From Shinella curvata (GTDB taxonomy: Bacteria; Pseudomonadota; Alphaproteobacteria; Rhizobiales; Rhizobiaceae): 64,000 bases of DNA. How positions within the stretch are numbered: the first letter of the stretch is position 1; every line of letters begins with the position of its first letter. Location: NCBI RefSeq assembly GCF_022899935.1, contig NZ_JALJCJ010000001.1, positions 456,053 through 520,052 of the forward strand, in the 5' to 3' direction. Shown piece by piece: positions 52,494-61,679 of the stretch. Under the pieces are notes generated by a model. It worked only from the letters and a program-made list of their open reading frames with translations. It searched no databases and was not told where the DNA came from. The position numbers were made by a program, and so were the translations under genes.

Positions 52494-54029
52494 ATGAGTA
52501 CCGGCGTCAGTACCTCGACCGACAAGATCATCGTCGACAAGTCGCGCAGCCATAGAAACAAGGCTGTCTCGCGGGCTGTCCGCGCGACTCGTGAACGGTT
52601 GCAGACGGCGACGGGCATTTCAGCCGGTCTCGAGCGGGAAATGCTGCAGCTCCATATCGCCTCGGCGGTGCAGAGCGCGCTCGCGATCCCCACCATCGTC
52701 GTGCTGATCACCGCTATCGGCATCTATCTGACCGAGGAAATCGGCCTCATGGCCTGGTCCGTGCTCGCTCTCAGCGTGCATGCGATCGGCATGGTCGTCA
52801 CGCGTCGCGCGCGCGGCAAGGACGTCACCGCCGAGAACGTGCGCCGCTGGCAGCGCCGCTTCCTTGCGGCGCAGGTCGTCATGGGCATCGCCTGGGCCGC
52901 CTTCGCTCTGCAGACCTGCGGCAAGTGCACCGGCGCGACCTTCGAACTCTACCAGGGCACCGCCCTCCTCGTCGCGCTTGCCGTCACGACCATCACGACA
53001 CTCATGCTGCGTCATGCCGTGCTCTATACCTTCATGCCGACGGTGCTGGCGCTGGCCGGCTCGGCGCTGCTGCGTCCCGTTCCCGCCACGATGGCGATGG
53101 CCGCCATCATCTGCGCGGCCCTCGTCTTCCTCATCTTCATGACGCATCGCCTGCGCCAGACCAGCGCGCAACTCCTCTCCTCGCAATCGGAGAAGGATGA
53201 CCTGATCGCCGAGCTGGAAGTGGCGAAATCCATGTCGGACGAAGCCCGTCGCCGCGCGGAAGAGGCGAACCTTGCGAAGTCCCGCTTCCTCGCCTCCATG
53301 TCGCACGAGCTGCGCACACCGCTCAACGCCATCCTCGGCTTCTCCGAGGTCATGTCGACAGAAGTGCTCGGACCGTTGAACAACCCGGTCTACAAGGAAT
53401 ACACGTCGGACATTCACCGCTCCGGCCAGCACCTGCTCAATCTCATCAACGAGATCCTCGACCTCTCGCGCATCGAGGCCGGCAAATACGACCTGTCGGA
53501 GGACAGCGTGCATCTCGTCGATATCGCCGAGGATTGCATCGGCATGGTGCAGCTGCGCGCGCGGGCGAAGAACATCACGATATCGGAACAGGTCGAGGGC
53601 GGCATGCCGGCCGTCTGGGCCGACGAGAAGGCGCTGCGCCAGGTCGTGCTGAACCTGCTGTCAAACGCGGTGAAGTTTACACCCCAGGGCGGCGAGATCG
53701 TCGTCAAGGCCGGCTGGACCGCCGGTGGCGGCCAGTATGTGTCCATCAAGGACAATGGCCCCGGCATCCCCGAAGACGAAATACCGGTGGTGCTGTCGGC
53801 CTTCGGTCAGGGCTCCATCGCCATCAAGAGCGCCGAACAGGGCACGGGCCTCGGCCTGCCCATCGTCCAGGCGATCCTGGCCAAGCACAACGGCGAATTC
53901 ATCCTGAAGTCGAAGCTGCGCGAGGGCACCGAGGCGATCGCCATCCTGCCGGCCAAGCGCGTTCTGCAGAGCCTGCCCGCCGTCACGGAAACCCAGGCGG
54001 TCTCCCCGCGCCGCAAAAGCTTCGCCTGA
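52494..54029 (+). CDS. Membrane sensor histidine kinase (PleC/DivJ-like catalytic core)
   Basis: The 511-residue kinase has about six membrane helices between residues 55 and 225, a coiled linker (LIAELEVAKSMSDEARRRAE), then a HisKA domain with SMSHELRTPLNAILGFSEVM (His at about residue 279) and an HATPase domain with N-box LNLLSNAVKF, G1 IKDNGPGIP and G2 GTGLGLPI. It has no PAS or receiver domain. Its catalytic part resembles the alphaproteobacterial PleC/DivJ/PdhS group, so a DivK-like partner is possible but the membrane sensor is different. ATG at 52494 is preferred over the adjacent GTG at 52491. No response regulator is adjacent. Confidence 0.9.
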   Translation: MSTGVSTSTDKIIVDKSRSHRNKAVSRAVRATRERLQTATGISAGLEREMLQLHIASAVQSALAIPTIVVLITAIGIYLTEEIGLMAWSVLALSVHAIGMVVTRRARGKDVTAENVRRWQRRFLAAQVVMGIAWAAFALQTCGKCTGATFELYQGTALLVALAVTTITTLMLRHAVLYTFMPTVLALAGSALLRPVPATMAMAAIICAALVFLIFMTHRLRQTSAQLLSSQSEKDDLIAELEVAKSMSDEARRRAEEANLAKSRFLASMSHELRTPLNAILGFSEVMSTEVLGPLNNPVYKEYTSDIHRSGQHLLNLINEILDLSRIEAGKYDLSEDSVHLVDIAEDCIGMVQLRARAKNITISEQVEGGMPAVWADEKALRQVVLNLLSNAVKFTPQGGEIVVKAGWTAGGGQYVSIKDNGPGIPEDEIPVVLSAFGQGSIAIKSAEQGTGLGLPIVQAILAKHNGEFILKSKLREGTEAIAILPAKRVLQSLPAVTETQAVSPRRKSFA

Positions 54030-54047
54030 AAAGGCGCCGCGGATGTG

Positions 54048-54187
54048 TGGATCCTCGGGTCAAGCCCGAGGATGACGATAGAAGACACGTCGGAAGTAAA
54101 AACACCGGCAGCACATGCCGTAGCAGAGGAATGTAGGTGAGGCACTCACCTCCCCACCGTCATCCTCGGGCTTGACCCGAGGATCCA
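54048..54187. repeat. REP/BIME-like element: two inverted palindromes
   Basis: Two 30-bp copies in opposite orientation (54048-54077 and 54158-54187) each contain the hairpin ATCCTCGGG-TCAAG-CCCGAGGAT. A third small hairpin (GGTGAG-GCA-CTCACC) lies between them. The element sits between the convergent histidine kinase and dgkA genes, where such repeats are usual, and may terminate both. The unit is a type widely dispersed in rhizobial genomes, as I recall it. Confidence 0.82.
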
Positions 54188-54202
54188 AGCATCCGCACTA
54201 CC

Positions 54203-54580
54203 TCAGATGAACTGCGAAATCACCACGTAACCGGCGTAACCGGCATTGGCGATGATCAGGCAGAACACAGCGAAGGATCCAAGGTCCTTCGAGTGCTTGC
54301 CCATCTCCGAAATCTCCGGAGAGACCCGGTCGACGATCTCCTCGATCGCCGTGTTGAGCGCCTCGAAAGCAATCATCAGCAGAAACAGGATGGCCATCGC
54401 CACATATTGGAAGAAGTTGGCCCCGACGACGGTGAAGATCACCATCGCCACGCCAAACGCGATCAGTTCATGACGGAAGGCGGACTCGCCGAGCAGGCGG
54501 CGCGCGCCGGCGGCCGAGTAGGTCGCCGCGGCGATCAGGTGGCTGAAGCCGGTCTTCTTCTCGATTGGTCCCTGACCCAT
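54203..54580 (-). CDS. dgkA: Diacylglycerol kinase
   Basis: This 125-residue, three-helix integral membrane protein phosphorylates diacylglycerol with ATP to recycle lipid from periplasmic glucan modification. The signature [20 protein letters not shown] with the catalytic Glu residues is clear, and the first helix is preceded by the amphipathic [22 protein letters not shown] at 54580 is chosen because GGGA stands seven bases upstream; ATG at 54643 would add 21 residues with no ribosome-binding site. DgkA recycles the by-product of phosphoglycerol transferases like those at 1658 and 36184. The cobT gene lies upstream on the same strand. Confidence 0.93.
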   Translation of the reverse strand: MGQGPIEKKTGFSHLIAAATYSAAGARRLLGESAFRHELIAFGVAMVIFTVVGANFFQYVAMAILFLLMIAFEALNTAIEEIVDRVSPEISEMGKHSKDLGSFAVFCLIIANAGYAGYVVISQFI

Positions 54581-54666
54581 TCCGTAATCCCGTTCCTGCA
54601 ATGCCCATGGAGCCAGCGCTCCACGGGTCTCAATCCACGCCATCAAGGCTTTTTGTCGTCCGCGCC

Positions 54667-55683
54667 CTACGAACGGTTGCTGACACCCGCCTGAACGAAG
54701 GTCGCCATGCCGGAATGGCAGGCGGCGGCGGCCTTGACGATGCCGGCGGCCAGCGCCGCACCGGTCCCCTCCCCGAGCCGCATGCCAAGCGCAAGCAGCG
54801 GTGTCTTGCCAAGCTTCTCGATCGACTTCAGATGCGCCGGCTCGGCCGAGACATGGCCGATCAGGCAGTGATCGAGCGCCGAGGGATTGGCCGCACGCAG
54901 GATGGCACCGGCCGCCGTCGCGACATAGCCGTCGATGATGACGGGGATCTTCTGCATGCGGGCGGCGAGAATGGCGCCGGCCATGGCCGCGATTTCCCGG
55001 CCGCCGAGACGGCGCAGCACTTCCAGCGGATCGGAAAGATGGTCGCGGTTGAGCGCGACGGCCTTCTCGACGGCCGCGATCTTGCGCTGGAGCACTTCGC
55101 CTTCGGAACCCGTGCCCGGACCGACCCACTCCTCTGCGGTGCCGCCATAGAGCGCCAGGTTGATGGCAGCTGCGATCGTCGTGTTGCCGATGCCCATTTC
55201 GCCGATGCACAGAAGGTCCGTGCCGCCGGCAATGGCCTCCATGCCGAAGGCCATGGTTGCGGAGCAATCACGCTCCGACAGGGCCGGCTCTTCGGTAATG
55301 TCGGCCGTCGGATAGTCGAGCGCGAGGTCGAACACCTTCAGGCCGAGGTCGTGCGTCACGCAAATCTGGTTGATCGCCGCACCGCCGGCCGCAAAGTTTT
55401 CGACCATCTGCGCCGTGACGGAGGACGGATAGGGCGTGATCCCCTGTTTGGTGACGCCATGGTTGCCGGCGAAGATCGCGACAAGCGGGCGGGTCACCGC
55501 CGGAGCACGGCCGGTCCAGGCGGCGAGCCAGAAGGCGATCTCTTCCAGGCGACCGAGTGCGCCCGGCGGCTTCGTCAGCTGCCCGTCCCGCTCGCGCGCG
55601 GCAACCAGCGCGGCCGCGTCCGGACCGGGCAGATTGCGCAGCAATTCACGAAAATCATCGAACGGCAGGCCGCTGGCACTCAT
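54667..55683 (-). CDS. cobT: Nicotinate-nucleotide:dimethylbenzimidazole phosphoribosyltransferase
   Basis: This 338-residue enzyme activates the lower ligand of cobalamin, making alpha-ribazole phosphate (called CobU in Pseudomonas denitrificans nomenclature). Segments [46 protein letters not shown] and [20 protein letters not shown] are diagnostic, the last carrying the catalytic Glu. ATG at 55683 is chosen as the start of the conserved frame. It is divergent from cobS, the next enzyme in the pathway, with a 289-bp gap between them; I find no cobalamin riboswitch there. Confidence 0.95.
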   Translation of the reverse strand: MSASGLPFDDFRELLRNLPGPDAAALVAARERDGQLTKPPGALGRLEEIAFWLAAWTGRAPAVTRPLVAIFAGNHGVTKQGITPYPSSVTAQMVENFAAGGAAINQICVTHDLGLKVFDLALDYPTADITEEPALSERDCSATMAFGMEAIAGGTDLLCIGEMGIGNTTIAAAINLALYGGTAEEWVGPGTGSEGEVLQRKIAAVEKAVALNRDHLSDPLEVLRRLGGREIAAMAGAILAARMQKIPVIIDGYVATAAGAILRAANPSALDHCLIGHVSAEPAHLKSIEKLGKTPLLALGMRLGEGTGAALAAGIVKAAAACHSGMATFVQAGVSNRS

Positions 55684-55972
55684 CTTGGGATATTCCTTGC
55701 TTGGGACTTTCAAAGGCGGGTGTCTCCTAATAGAGGCAGGGCGCGGCGCCGACAACCGCATTTGCGGCAGGGGCCGACGCCTTTTGCGGCGAGCGGCGGC
55801 GACAGGTGTCGCACACCGGAAAGCCGCCGCGCCATGCCGGCCCTAGAATGCCGTCGAAGGGTGTGAAGGCAGCTGCGGTCGCGCCGCCGTCCTCCATCCT
55901 CGAGCAGGCTCCGGGGATTACTCTTCACGGGATCGGGGCCTGCCCGACCGTCCGCCAGCAAGGGCCTACAGC

Positions 55973-56755
55973 GTGACCATCCAGGACTATATCGACGACA
56001 TCGCCCGCTCCGTCGCCTTCCTTTCCCGCGTGCATGTGCCGCAGCGACACTTCATCGGCCATGACGGCCGCCTCTCGCGCGCCGTCATGGCCTTCCCGGT
56101 CGCCGGCGTGCTGATCGTGTTGCCCCCGGCCGCGCTTGCCGCCGTGCTCTCGGCCTTCCATGCGCCGCCCCTGCTGCTCGCCTTCGCCGTGCTTGGCCTG
56201 CAGGTCCTGATCACCGGCGCCCTTCACGAAGATGGCCTTTCCGACAGCGCCGACGGCATCGGCGGCGGGCGGGACCGCGAAAGCGCACTCGCCATCATGA
56301 AGGACAGCCGTGTCGGCTCCTATGGCGTGGTCGCGCTGGTCTTGTCCTTCGGCATCCGCAGCGCCGCCATCGCCGGCCTGGTTCCCGTGCTGACGCCCGC
56401 CGGCCTTGCCATGGCGCTGCTCGCCGTCGCGGCCGCCAGCCGCACCGCCATGGTCTGGCACTGGTCGATGCTCCCGCCCGCGCGGCGCGACGGGGTTGCC
56501 GCATCGGTCGGCGAACCGGACCGTGCCGCAACGGCTGTCGCCCTCGCCACCGGCACGCTCCTCGCCGCCGCCCTCCTCGTACCGCATGCGACGATCCTTT
56601 CCCTCCTGCTCTCGCTTGCCGCCGCCATCGCCGCCGTTCTGGTCTTCAACCGCATCGCGCTGCGCAAGATCGGCGGCCATACCGGCGACACGATCGGCGC
56701 CGCGCAGCAGCTCACGGAAATGTCGGTTCTGTTCGCCCTTGCCTTGGCGCTGTGA
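55973..56755 (+). CDS. cobS: Adenosylcobinamide-GDP ribazoletransferase (cobalamin synthase)
   Basis: This 260-residue, polytopic membrane enzyme joins adenosylcobinamide-GDP and alpha-ribazole in the last steps of cobalamin synthesis (called CobV in some rhizobia). The acidic motif ALHEDGLSDSADGIGGGRDR followed by LAIMKDSRVGSYGV is the family hallmark, and KIGGHTGDTIGAAQQLTEM marks the C-terminal half. The start is GTG at 55973, with AAGGGC upstream; no ATG fits. It forms with cobT a divergent pair for the lower loop. The DUF1289 gene follows after 77 bp. Confidence 0.94.
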   Translation: MTIQDYIDDIARSVAFLSRVHVPQRHFIGHDGRLSRAVMAFPVAGVLIVLPPAALAAVLSAFHAPPLLLAFAVLGLQVLITGALHEDGLSDSADGIGGGRDRESALAIMKDSRVGSYGVVALVLSFGIRSAAIAGLVPVLTPAGLAMALLAVAAASRTAMVWHWSMLPPARRDGVAASVGEPDRAATAVALATGTLLAAALLVPHATILSLLLSLAAAIAAVLVFNRIALRKIGGHTGDTIGAAQQLTEMSVLFALALAL

Positions 56756-56832
56756 GCTGACGATATAGAACAGACCCGGCAAACGGTTTGCGTCCGGGAC
56801 TGCGAAAGCACGATGAAATCTTCGGAGACGCG

Positions 56833-57054
56833 ATGGAATCGCCCTGCATTCTCGTCTGTTCGATCGACATGGTAACCGGCTTCTGCTTCGGCTGCGGCCG
56901 CACGCGCGACGAAATCGGCGCCTGGACGCTCTATAGCTCCGAGCAACGCCGAGCGATCATGGCCGAATTGCCCGCGCGGCTCGAAACCGTCGAGCGCAAG
57001 CCCCGGCGCGAGACCCGCCGCACCCGCATGGCACGGGAGCGCGGCGAGGCATGA
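56833..57054 (+). CDS. DUF1289 family protein
   Basis: This 73-residue protein has the DUF1289 core SPCILVCSIDMVTGFCFGCG with four cysteines arranged C-x3-C-x7-C-x2-C, which probably bind zinc or an iron-sulfur cluster, then RTRDEIGAWTLYSSEQRRAI and an arginine-rich tail (ERKPRRETRRTRMARERG). The family is common in alpha- and betaproteobacteria with unknown function. ATG at 56833 follows GGAGACGCG. It overlaps the aspartic protease gene by four bases. Confidence 0.88.
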   Translation: MESPCILVCSIDMVTGFCFGCGRTRDEIGAWTLYSSEQRRAIMAELPARLETVERKPRRETRRTRMARERGEA

Positions 57055-57749
57055 GGCTCTATATTCTTCTCGGCATTCTCGGCGCGGGCCTCGTGCTCCT
57101 CATCCTCAACCACGATGGCGGCCGGACGCTCGGCATCGACAACGACGATTTCGGCCGCCTCGTCACGCTCTCGGCGATCGGCACGATGATGGCCGCCGGC
57201 ATCCTCGCCAGCCGCCGGCAATGGGGCGAGAGCTTGCGCCAGGCGGCGATCTGGCTGCTGGTCATCCTGGCGCTCGCCACCGCCTACATCTATCGTTTCG
57301 ACCTGCAGCAGGTCGGCAATCGCCTGACCGCCGGCCTCATTCCCGGCCGCGCCGTGGTGACGACGGGTGCGGGCGGCGAACAGATCCTCGTCGTCCACAA
57401 GGGCGTCTCCGGCCATTTCGAGACGGATGTCAGCATCGACGGCACGCCGCTGCGCATGCTGGTCGATACCGGCGCCAGCTCCATCGTGCTGACCTATGAT
57501 GACGCCATGCGACTCGGCATCAATCCCGAAAATCTCGTTTTCTCCATCGAAGTCTCCACCGCCAACGGCCGCGCGATGGCTGCTCCCGTGACGTTGCGCC
57601 AGGTCGCCATCGGCCCGATCATGCGCGGCACGATCCGCGGCATGGTCACACAGTCCGGCCAGCTCGACCAGAGCCTGCTCGGCATGAGTTTCCTGGAAAC
57701 GCTGGGCTCCATCGAGATCACCCGCGACGAGCTTCGGCTGAAGGATTGA
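57051..57749 (+). CDS. Membrane retropepsin-like aspartic protease (TIGR02281 type)
   Basis: The 232-residue protein has about three N-terminal membrane helices (residues 1-22, 35-55, 65-82) and a single C-terminal aspartic protease domain with the active-site LVDTGASSIVLTYDDA followed by RLGI, and SLLGMSFLETLGSIEITRDE. As in retropepsins, it must dimerise to complete the active site. Clan AA proteases of this group (TIGR02281) are found in rhizobia near cobS and DUF1289 genes. The domain faces the periplasm by helix count. The substrate is unknown. Confidence 0.9.
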   Translation: MRLYILLGILGAGLVLLILNHDGGRTLGIDNDDFGRLVTLSAIGTMMAAGILASRRQWGESLRQAAIWLLVILALATAYIYRFDLQQVGNRLTAGLIPGRAVVTTGAGGEQILVVHKGVSGHFETDVSIDGTPLRMLVDTGASSIVLTYDDAMRLGINPENLVFSIEVSTANGRAMAAPVTLRQVAIGPIMRGTIRGMVTQSGQLDQSLLGMSFLETLGSIEITRDELRLKD

Positions 57750-57785
57750 AACGGGACGGCGCCGCCGCCCCGTTCCCCGCTTCCG

Positions 57786-58163
57786 CTAGATCGGCTGCCC
57801 CACATCGATGCGGTTGCCGTCCGGATCGGCAAAGACGAAGGCGCGCAGGCCGTAGTCCTTGTCCTGAAGGCGCTTGATGATCCGCAGGCCATAATTCTGG
57901 CATGCTGCATGCAGCGCATCGACATCGTCCACCATCATATGCGCGACATTGAAAGCCGGTGCCTTGTAGGTCGGCTGCAACGTCAGATGCAGCTCGCCCG
58001 CATCCCGCTTCAGGATCATGAAGCCGACGGGGCTTCCATTTTCGAAGACTTTTTTGAAACCAAGGACGTCGGTGTAGAACGCCTCAGCTTTCGCCATGTC
58101 CTTGACGGGCAGCATGGCCGCTATTCGTCCGAACCGGACACCGTGATCGGCGATGTCAGTCAT
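57786..58163 (-). CDS. VOC-family (glyoxalase-like) protein
   Basis: This 125-residue protein has the vicinal-oxygen-chelate fold: RIAAMLPVKDMAKAEAFYTD followed by VLGFKKV in the first half-domain, and HMMVDDVDALHAACQNYG with DYGLRAFVFADPDGNRIDVG in the second. Metal ligands plausible for the fold are His and Glu residues at the expected ends. Function within VOC ranges from bleomycin resistance to dioxygenases, so none is assigned. GGAGGT precedes the ATG at 58163. It is convergent with the aspartic protease gene. Confidence 0.88.
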   Translation of the reverse strand: MTDIADHGVRFGRIAAMLPVKDMAKAEAFYTDVLGFKKVFENGSPVGFMILKRDAGELHLTLQPTYKAPAFNVAHMMVDDVDALHAACQNYGLRIIKRLQDKDYGLRAFVFADPDGNRIDVGQPI

Positions 58164-58300
58164 CGCAGAACCTCCGCTTGCAACGGTGCGCATCCCGCCG
58201 GACGGTGCCGGCCTAGGATTTGCCCGTTGTTGTTTGGGTCAGCAGGACGGTGCCTACGAGGTGGACCTTAGCCCGGCTCCGGCCGAAAGGAAACGGGTCA

Positions 58301-59494
58301 TCACGCCGGACGTTTGACACGCAGTAGCATCGGAGCGGCGACCAGGATCGTCACGGCCGAGAGCACGGCACCGGTCAGGAATGTCGCGCCGGAGCCGTGG
58401 CTGTCCCAGATCAAGCCGGCGGCGACATTGCCGAGCAGAACCACGATGCCGGTGATGAGACTGAAGACGCCGAAGGCGGTGCCCTTGAGGTTTTTGGGCG
58501 CGGTATCGGCGATCAGCGTGGCGAGCAGCCCCTGCGATAGCCCCATATGAAGCCCCCAGAGCACGATGCCGGCGATGAAAGCGGGCACGCCTGCCGCACA
58601 GGCAAGCGTCACATAGGCCGCGACGAGCACGAATAGGCTGGCGATCAGCAACCCCGACCGGCCTATCCGGTCCGACAGCGCACCAACCGGGTAGGCCGTC
58701 AGGCCGTAGACCGCATGCATGATCACCATGGTGATGGGGATCCACGCCGGTGCAAATCCCGCCTCCTGCGACTTCAGAAGCAGGAACGCCTCGCTGAAGC
58801 GCGCCAGCGTCAAGAGCGATGCCGCGCCGATGACCATCCACACCGCCCCGTTCAGCCGGGCGATATCGGCAAGTCGCGGCAGGCCGCTCCCCTTCGCGTG
58901 GAACGGTGCCTTCGGCTCGCGAACCCCGACGATCAGCAGCAACACAGCGAGAAAGGCCGGAACGACGGCGATCCAGTAGATGGCGAGCACGTCGCCGCCC
59001 AGCAGGATCATCAGCCCGATGGCGGCGAGCGGCCCGATGAAGCCGCCGACCGTATCGAGCGACTTGCGCAGGCCGAAACTCGCGCCGCGCAGCTCCGGCG
59101 GCGTCACATCGGCGATCAACGCATCGCGCGGCGTGCCGCGAATGCCCTTGCCGACCCGATCGACGGCCTTCGCCGCGACGATCCAGCCCATGGATGTGGC
59201 AAGCGGGAAGATCAGCTTGGAAAGAGCACCCAGACCATAACCCAGTACGGCCAGCGGCTTCCGCTGCGCCAGTCGATCCGCGAGAATGCCGGAAAAGAGT
59301 TTCGTGACGGTCGCGACGGCGACCGAAAGCCCCTCGATGAAACCGACGAAAACCGCCGACGCACCGAGACCGCTGACGAGATAGAAGGGCAGCAGCGTCT
59401 GCACCATCTCCGAGGAGATATCCATCAGCAGACTGACGATGCCGAGCACCCAGACCGTCGCAGGGATGGAGTTCGCCGGTCTGGATGTCGTCAT
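58301..59494 (-). CDS. Major facilitator superfamily transporter
   Basis: This 397-residue protein has twelve predicted helices. The first carries LGIVSLLMDISSEMVQTLLP, the loop motif after helix 2 reads SGILADRLAQRKPLAVLG, and RVGKGIRGTPRDALIADVTP is a further conserved cytoplasmic loop seen in a proteobacterial MFS subgroup close to drug or metabolite exporters. The substrate is unknown. Three exporters cluster here: this one and the ABC-2 pair that follows upstream on the same strand, 86 bp away. Confidence 0.9.
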   Translation of the reverse strand: MTTSRPANSIPATVWVLGIVSLLMDISSEMVQTLLPFYLVSGLGASAVFVGFIEGLSVAVATVTKLFSGILADRLAQRKPLAVLGYGLGALSKLIFPLATSMGWIVAAKAVDRVGKGIRGTPRDALIADVTPPELRGASFGLRKSLDTVGGFIGPLAAIGLMILLGGDVLAIYWIAVVPAFLAVLLLIVGVREPKAPFHAKGSGLPRLADIARLNGAVWMVIGAASLLTLARFSEAFLLLKSQEAGFAPAWIPITMVIMHAVYGLTAYPVGALSDRIGRSGLLIASLFVLVAAYVTLACAAGVPAFIAGIVLWGLHMGLSQGLLATLIADTAPKNLKGTAFGVFSLITGIVVLLGNVAAGLIWDSHGSGATFLTGAVLSAVTILVAAPMLLRVKRPA

Positions 59495-59580
59495 GGATGC
59501 GCTCGCGCCTCAAGAATGCTCGGCGCGAGGGATAGGGGCATGCCGCAAAACGGTCAACCGCTTGCGGCGCAGGCTTGGGC

Positions 59581-60342
59581 CTAGTTCTTCAGCTTGTACC
59601 CGGTCTTGAATATCCACGCGGTGATCGACAGGCAGACGACCAGGAAGCCCAATACCGTCAGCAGGCTGACGACGGGGTTCACGTCGGCGATCTCGTAAAA
59701 GCTCCATCGGAAGCCGGAGACGAGATAGAGCACCGGGTTGAAATGGCTGACGGTCTGCCAGAAGGGAGGCAGCATGTCGATCGAGTAGAACGAGCCGCCG
59801 AGGAAGACCAGCGGCGGAATGATCAGCATCGGAAACAGGTTCAGCTGCTCGAAATCCTTCGCCCAGATACCGATCATGAAGCCGAAGAGACTGAAGCTGA
59901 CCGCCGTCAGCACGAAGAACAGCACCATCATGAAGGGATGCTTGATCGAGATGTCGACGAAGAACGCCGCCGTCACGAGAATGATCGACCCGACGATCAG
60001 CCCCTTCGTCGCAGCCGCGCCGACATAGCCGATGACGATCTCGATCATCGAGATCGGCGACGACAGGATCTCGTAGATCGTGCCGGTGAATTTCGGGAAA
60101 TAGATGCCGAAGGAGCCGTTGCCGATGCACTGGTTGAGCAGCGTCAGCATGATGAGACCGGGCGCGATGAAGGCGCCGTAGGATACACCGTTCACCTCCT
60201 GCATGCGCGAACCGATGGCCGCGCCGAAAACGATGAAGTAGAGCGAGGTAGTGATGACGGGCGAGACGATGCTCTGCAGCAGCGTGCGGCGCGTGCGCGC
60301 CATCTCGAATGCGTAGATGGACTTGATCGCCTCGAAGTTCAT
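59581..60342 (-). CDS. ABC-2 type exporter permease
   Basis: This 253-residue membrane protein has six predicted helices and the ABC2_membrane pattern: [57 protein letters not shown] and [36 protein letters not shown] is the usual signature near the C-terminus. It forms the membrane half of an exporter with the ATPase at 60339. Start overlaps the ATPase stop (ATGA). It is close to the YadH/NodJ/DrrB type; the substrate cannot be told. Confidence 0.91.
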   Translation of the reverse strand: MNFEAIKSIYAFEMARTRRTLLQSIVSPVITTSLYFIVFGAAIGSRMQEVNGVSYGAFIAPGLIMLTLLNQCIGNGSFGIYFPKFTGTIYEILSSPISMIEIVIGYVGAAATKGLIVGSIILVTAAFFVDISIKHPFMMVLFFVLTAVSFSLFGFMIGIWAKDFEQLNLFPMLIIPPLVFLGGSFYSIDMLPPFWQTVSHFNPVLYLVSGFRWSFYEIADVNPVVSLLTVLGFLVVCLSITAWIFKTGYKLKN

Positions 60343-61265
60343 TTGCCCTCTCCCACCAGTTCCACGAAGATGTCCTCCAGCGAACTCTGCTCGGTGGATA
60401 TGTCCTTGACCCGCAATCCGCACTGCGAAAGCGCCGACAGCAGGGACGAAATGCCCGTCCGCTCGCCGGACGAATCGAATTCATAGGTCAGCCGTGTCCC
60501 CTCGCCCGAAAGCGTGAGGCTATAGGGCGACAGCGCGTCGGGAATGACGCCGATGGGCTCGGCAAGCTCGACGGTCATCTGTTTGCGGCCGAGCTTGGTC
60601 ATCAGCGCCTTCTTGTCCTCGACGAGCAGGATCCGGCCGTGATTGATGACGCCAATACGGTCGGCGATCTCTTCCGCCTCCTCGATATAGTGCGTCGTCA
60701 GGATGATGGTGACGCCATTGGCGCGCAGCCGTTCGACGAGCTGCCACATGTCCTTGCGCAGCGAAACATCCACGCCCGCCGTGGGCTCGTCGAGGAACAG
60801 CACCTTCGGCTCGTAGGACAGCGCCTTGGCGATCAGAACGCGCCGGCGCATGCCGCCGGAGAGCTGCCGCAGCATCGTATCCTTCTTGTCATAGAGCGAG
60901 AGGTCTTTCAGGATGCGCTCGATCAGCGCCGGATTGGGCGCGCAGCCGTGCAGGCCGCGCGAGAAGGCAACGGTGTTCTCGACCGTCTCGAAGGCATCGA
61001 GCGTCAGTTCCTGCGGCACGAGGCCGATGATGGAGCGCGTCTTGCGATAGTCGGTCAGGATGTCGTGGCCGGCGACCGTCACGGTGCCGTCGCTCGGCGT
61101 GACGATGCCGCAGATGATGGAAATCATCGTCGTCTTGCCGGCACCGTTCGGCCCGAGCAGCGCAAGGATTTCCCCCTGTTCGATATCGAGATCGACGCCT
61201 TTCAGCGCCTTGAAACCGGATGCGTAACTCTTGGTGAGATTGCGAATGGAGACGATGGGCGCCAT
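60339..61265 (-). CDS. ABC exporter ATP-binding protein
   Basis: This 308-residue ATPase shows Walker [16 protein letters not shown], signature [18 protein letters not shown] and Walker [20 protein letters not shown], plus a C-terminal domain of 80 residues typical of the DrrA/NodI/YadG group. It drives the permease translated next (ATGA overlap). No Shine-Dalgarno is obvious at the ATG; an inverted repeat lies 35 bp upstream. The pair probably exports a hydrophobic or antibiotic-like compound, which is family-level inference. Confidence 0.93.
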   Translation of the reverse strand: MAPIVSIRNLTKSYASGFKALKGVDLDIEQGEILALLGPNGAGKTTMISIICGIVTPSDGTVTVAGHDILTDYRKTRSIIGLVPQELTLDAFETVENTVAFSRGLHGCAPNPALIERILKDLSLYDKKDTMLRQLSGGMRRRVLIAKALSYEPKVLFLDEPTAGVDVSLRKDMWQLVERLRANGVTIILTTHYIEEAEEIADRIGVINHGRILLVEDKKALMTKLGRKQMTVELAEPIGVIPDALSPYSLTLSGEGTRLTYEFDSSGERTGISSLLSALSQCGLRVKDISTEQSSLEDIFVELVGEGK

Positions 61266-61299
61266 GGGAGGGTCCGAAAAGAGTAAATTTCATGCGGAA

Positions 61300-61321
61300 G
61301 GACACCCTATATGGCGTGTCC
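61300..61321. promoter_or_regulatory. Inverted repeat upstream of ABC exporter operon
   Basis: GGACAC and GTGTCC flank ten bases. On the minus strand the site overlaps the 3' side of a TTGACA-like box, a position where a repressor could control the exporter operon. No -10 box at the usual spacing is clear. Confidence 0.4.
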
Positions 61322-61559
61322 GTTGTCAATTTTCACCCGCGACCGGCAAAAAATTCGCTTGGGCAGACAATCCGTTGTCATCAAACCGTGACCGATTTCA
61401 ACCATGGTCTCGGCGAGGCCGAAGGAACGGTTTGCACCCCGCGCATCCACCGTCTCCCCTGCTTTCGCAGCGGCCTTGCTCCCGAACCCTGAGGGAGCTC
61501 CGGCGGTCCCGTCCGCCATGCTTCCCCTGTGGAAGCGCTGCATGCATCTTCGCCGGTCG

Positions 61560-61653
61560 CCCCGGCCGAGATGTCGGAATGTGACGTTCCAGGCAATCGT
61601 CCCCCTAAGGCGATTGCAACCCCTTTTGACCGGCGCCCCGCCGGTCTTTTTTT
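61560..61653 (+). ncRNA. Candidate intergenic small RNA (3' end defined, 5' end unknown)
   Basis: Evidence for a transcript: a perfect 7-bp stem (GCAATCG/CGATTGC, 61594-61618) with a C-rich loop TCCCCCTAAGG, a short single-strand linker AACCCCTTTT, and then a terminator (GACCGGC/GCCGGTC) followed by seven Ts at 61647-61653. All protein genes from 57786 to here run on the minus strand, so this + strand terminator has no protein gene to serve. The 5' end given is arbitrary; the promoter could be anywhere after 61290. A 66-codon frame at 61292-61492 has no ribosome-binding site and is an alternative explanation. Confidence 0.45.
61628..61653 (+). terminator. Rho-independent terminator without an assigned upstream gene
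   Basis: GACCGGC and GCCGGTC pair around GCCCC, followed by TTTTTTT on the + strand. On the minus strand no T-tract follows, so its direction is clear. Confidence 0.8.
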
Positions 61654-61679
61654 GTCCGCGTTTCAATGCGCCGCCGGTT

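Larger units (their letters stand above)
61266..61679. other. 414-bp intergenic region with probable RNA locus
   Basis: The region between the ABC ATPase start and the AadA-like stop has an inverted repeat at 61300 and a + strand terminator at 61628-61653 although no + strand protein gene ends nearby. See the ncRNA entry. Confidence 0.6.

Noticed and set aside
54203-55267. A single 354-codon minus-strand frame joining dgkA to sequence within cobT
   Set aside because: The upstream part is cobT read out of frame. Only the last 125 residues are DgkA, which has its own start at 54580. It is not a fusion protein.
55684-55972. Cobalamin riboswitch between cobT and cobS
   Set aside because: I looked on both strands for the B12-box pattern and the conserved core and found only GC-rich sequence with no match.
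61292-61492. 66-codon + strand frame in the gap before the AadA-like gene
   Set aside because: It has no ribosome-binding site and no recognisable feature; the terminator 136 bp beyond its stop is better explained by a small RNA, though I cannot fully exclude the frame.
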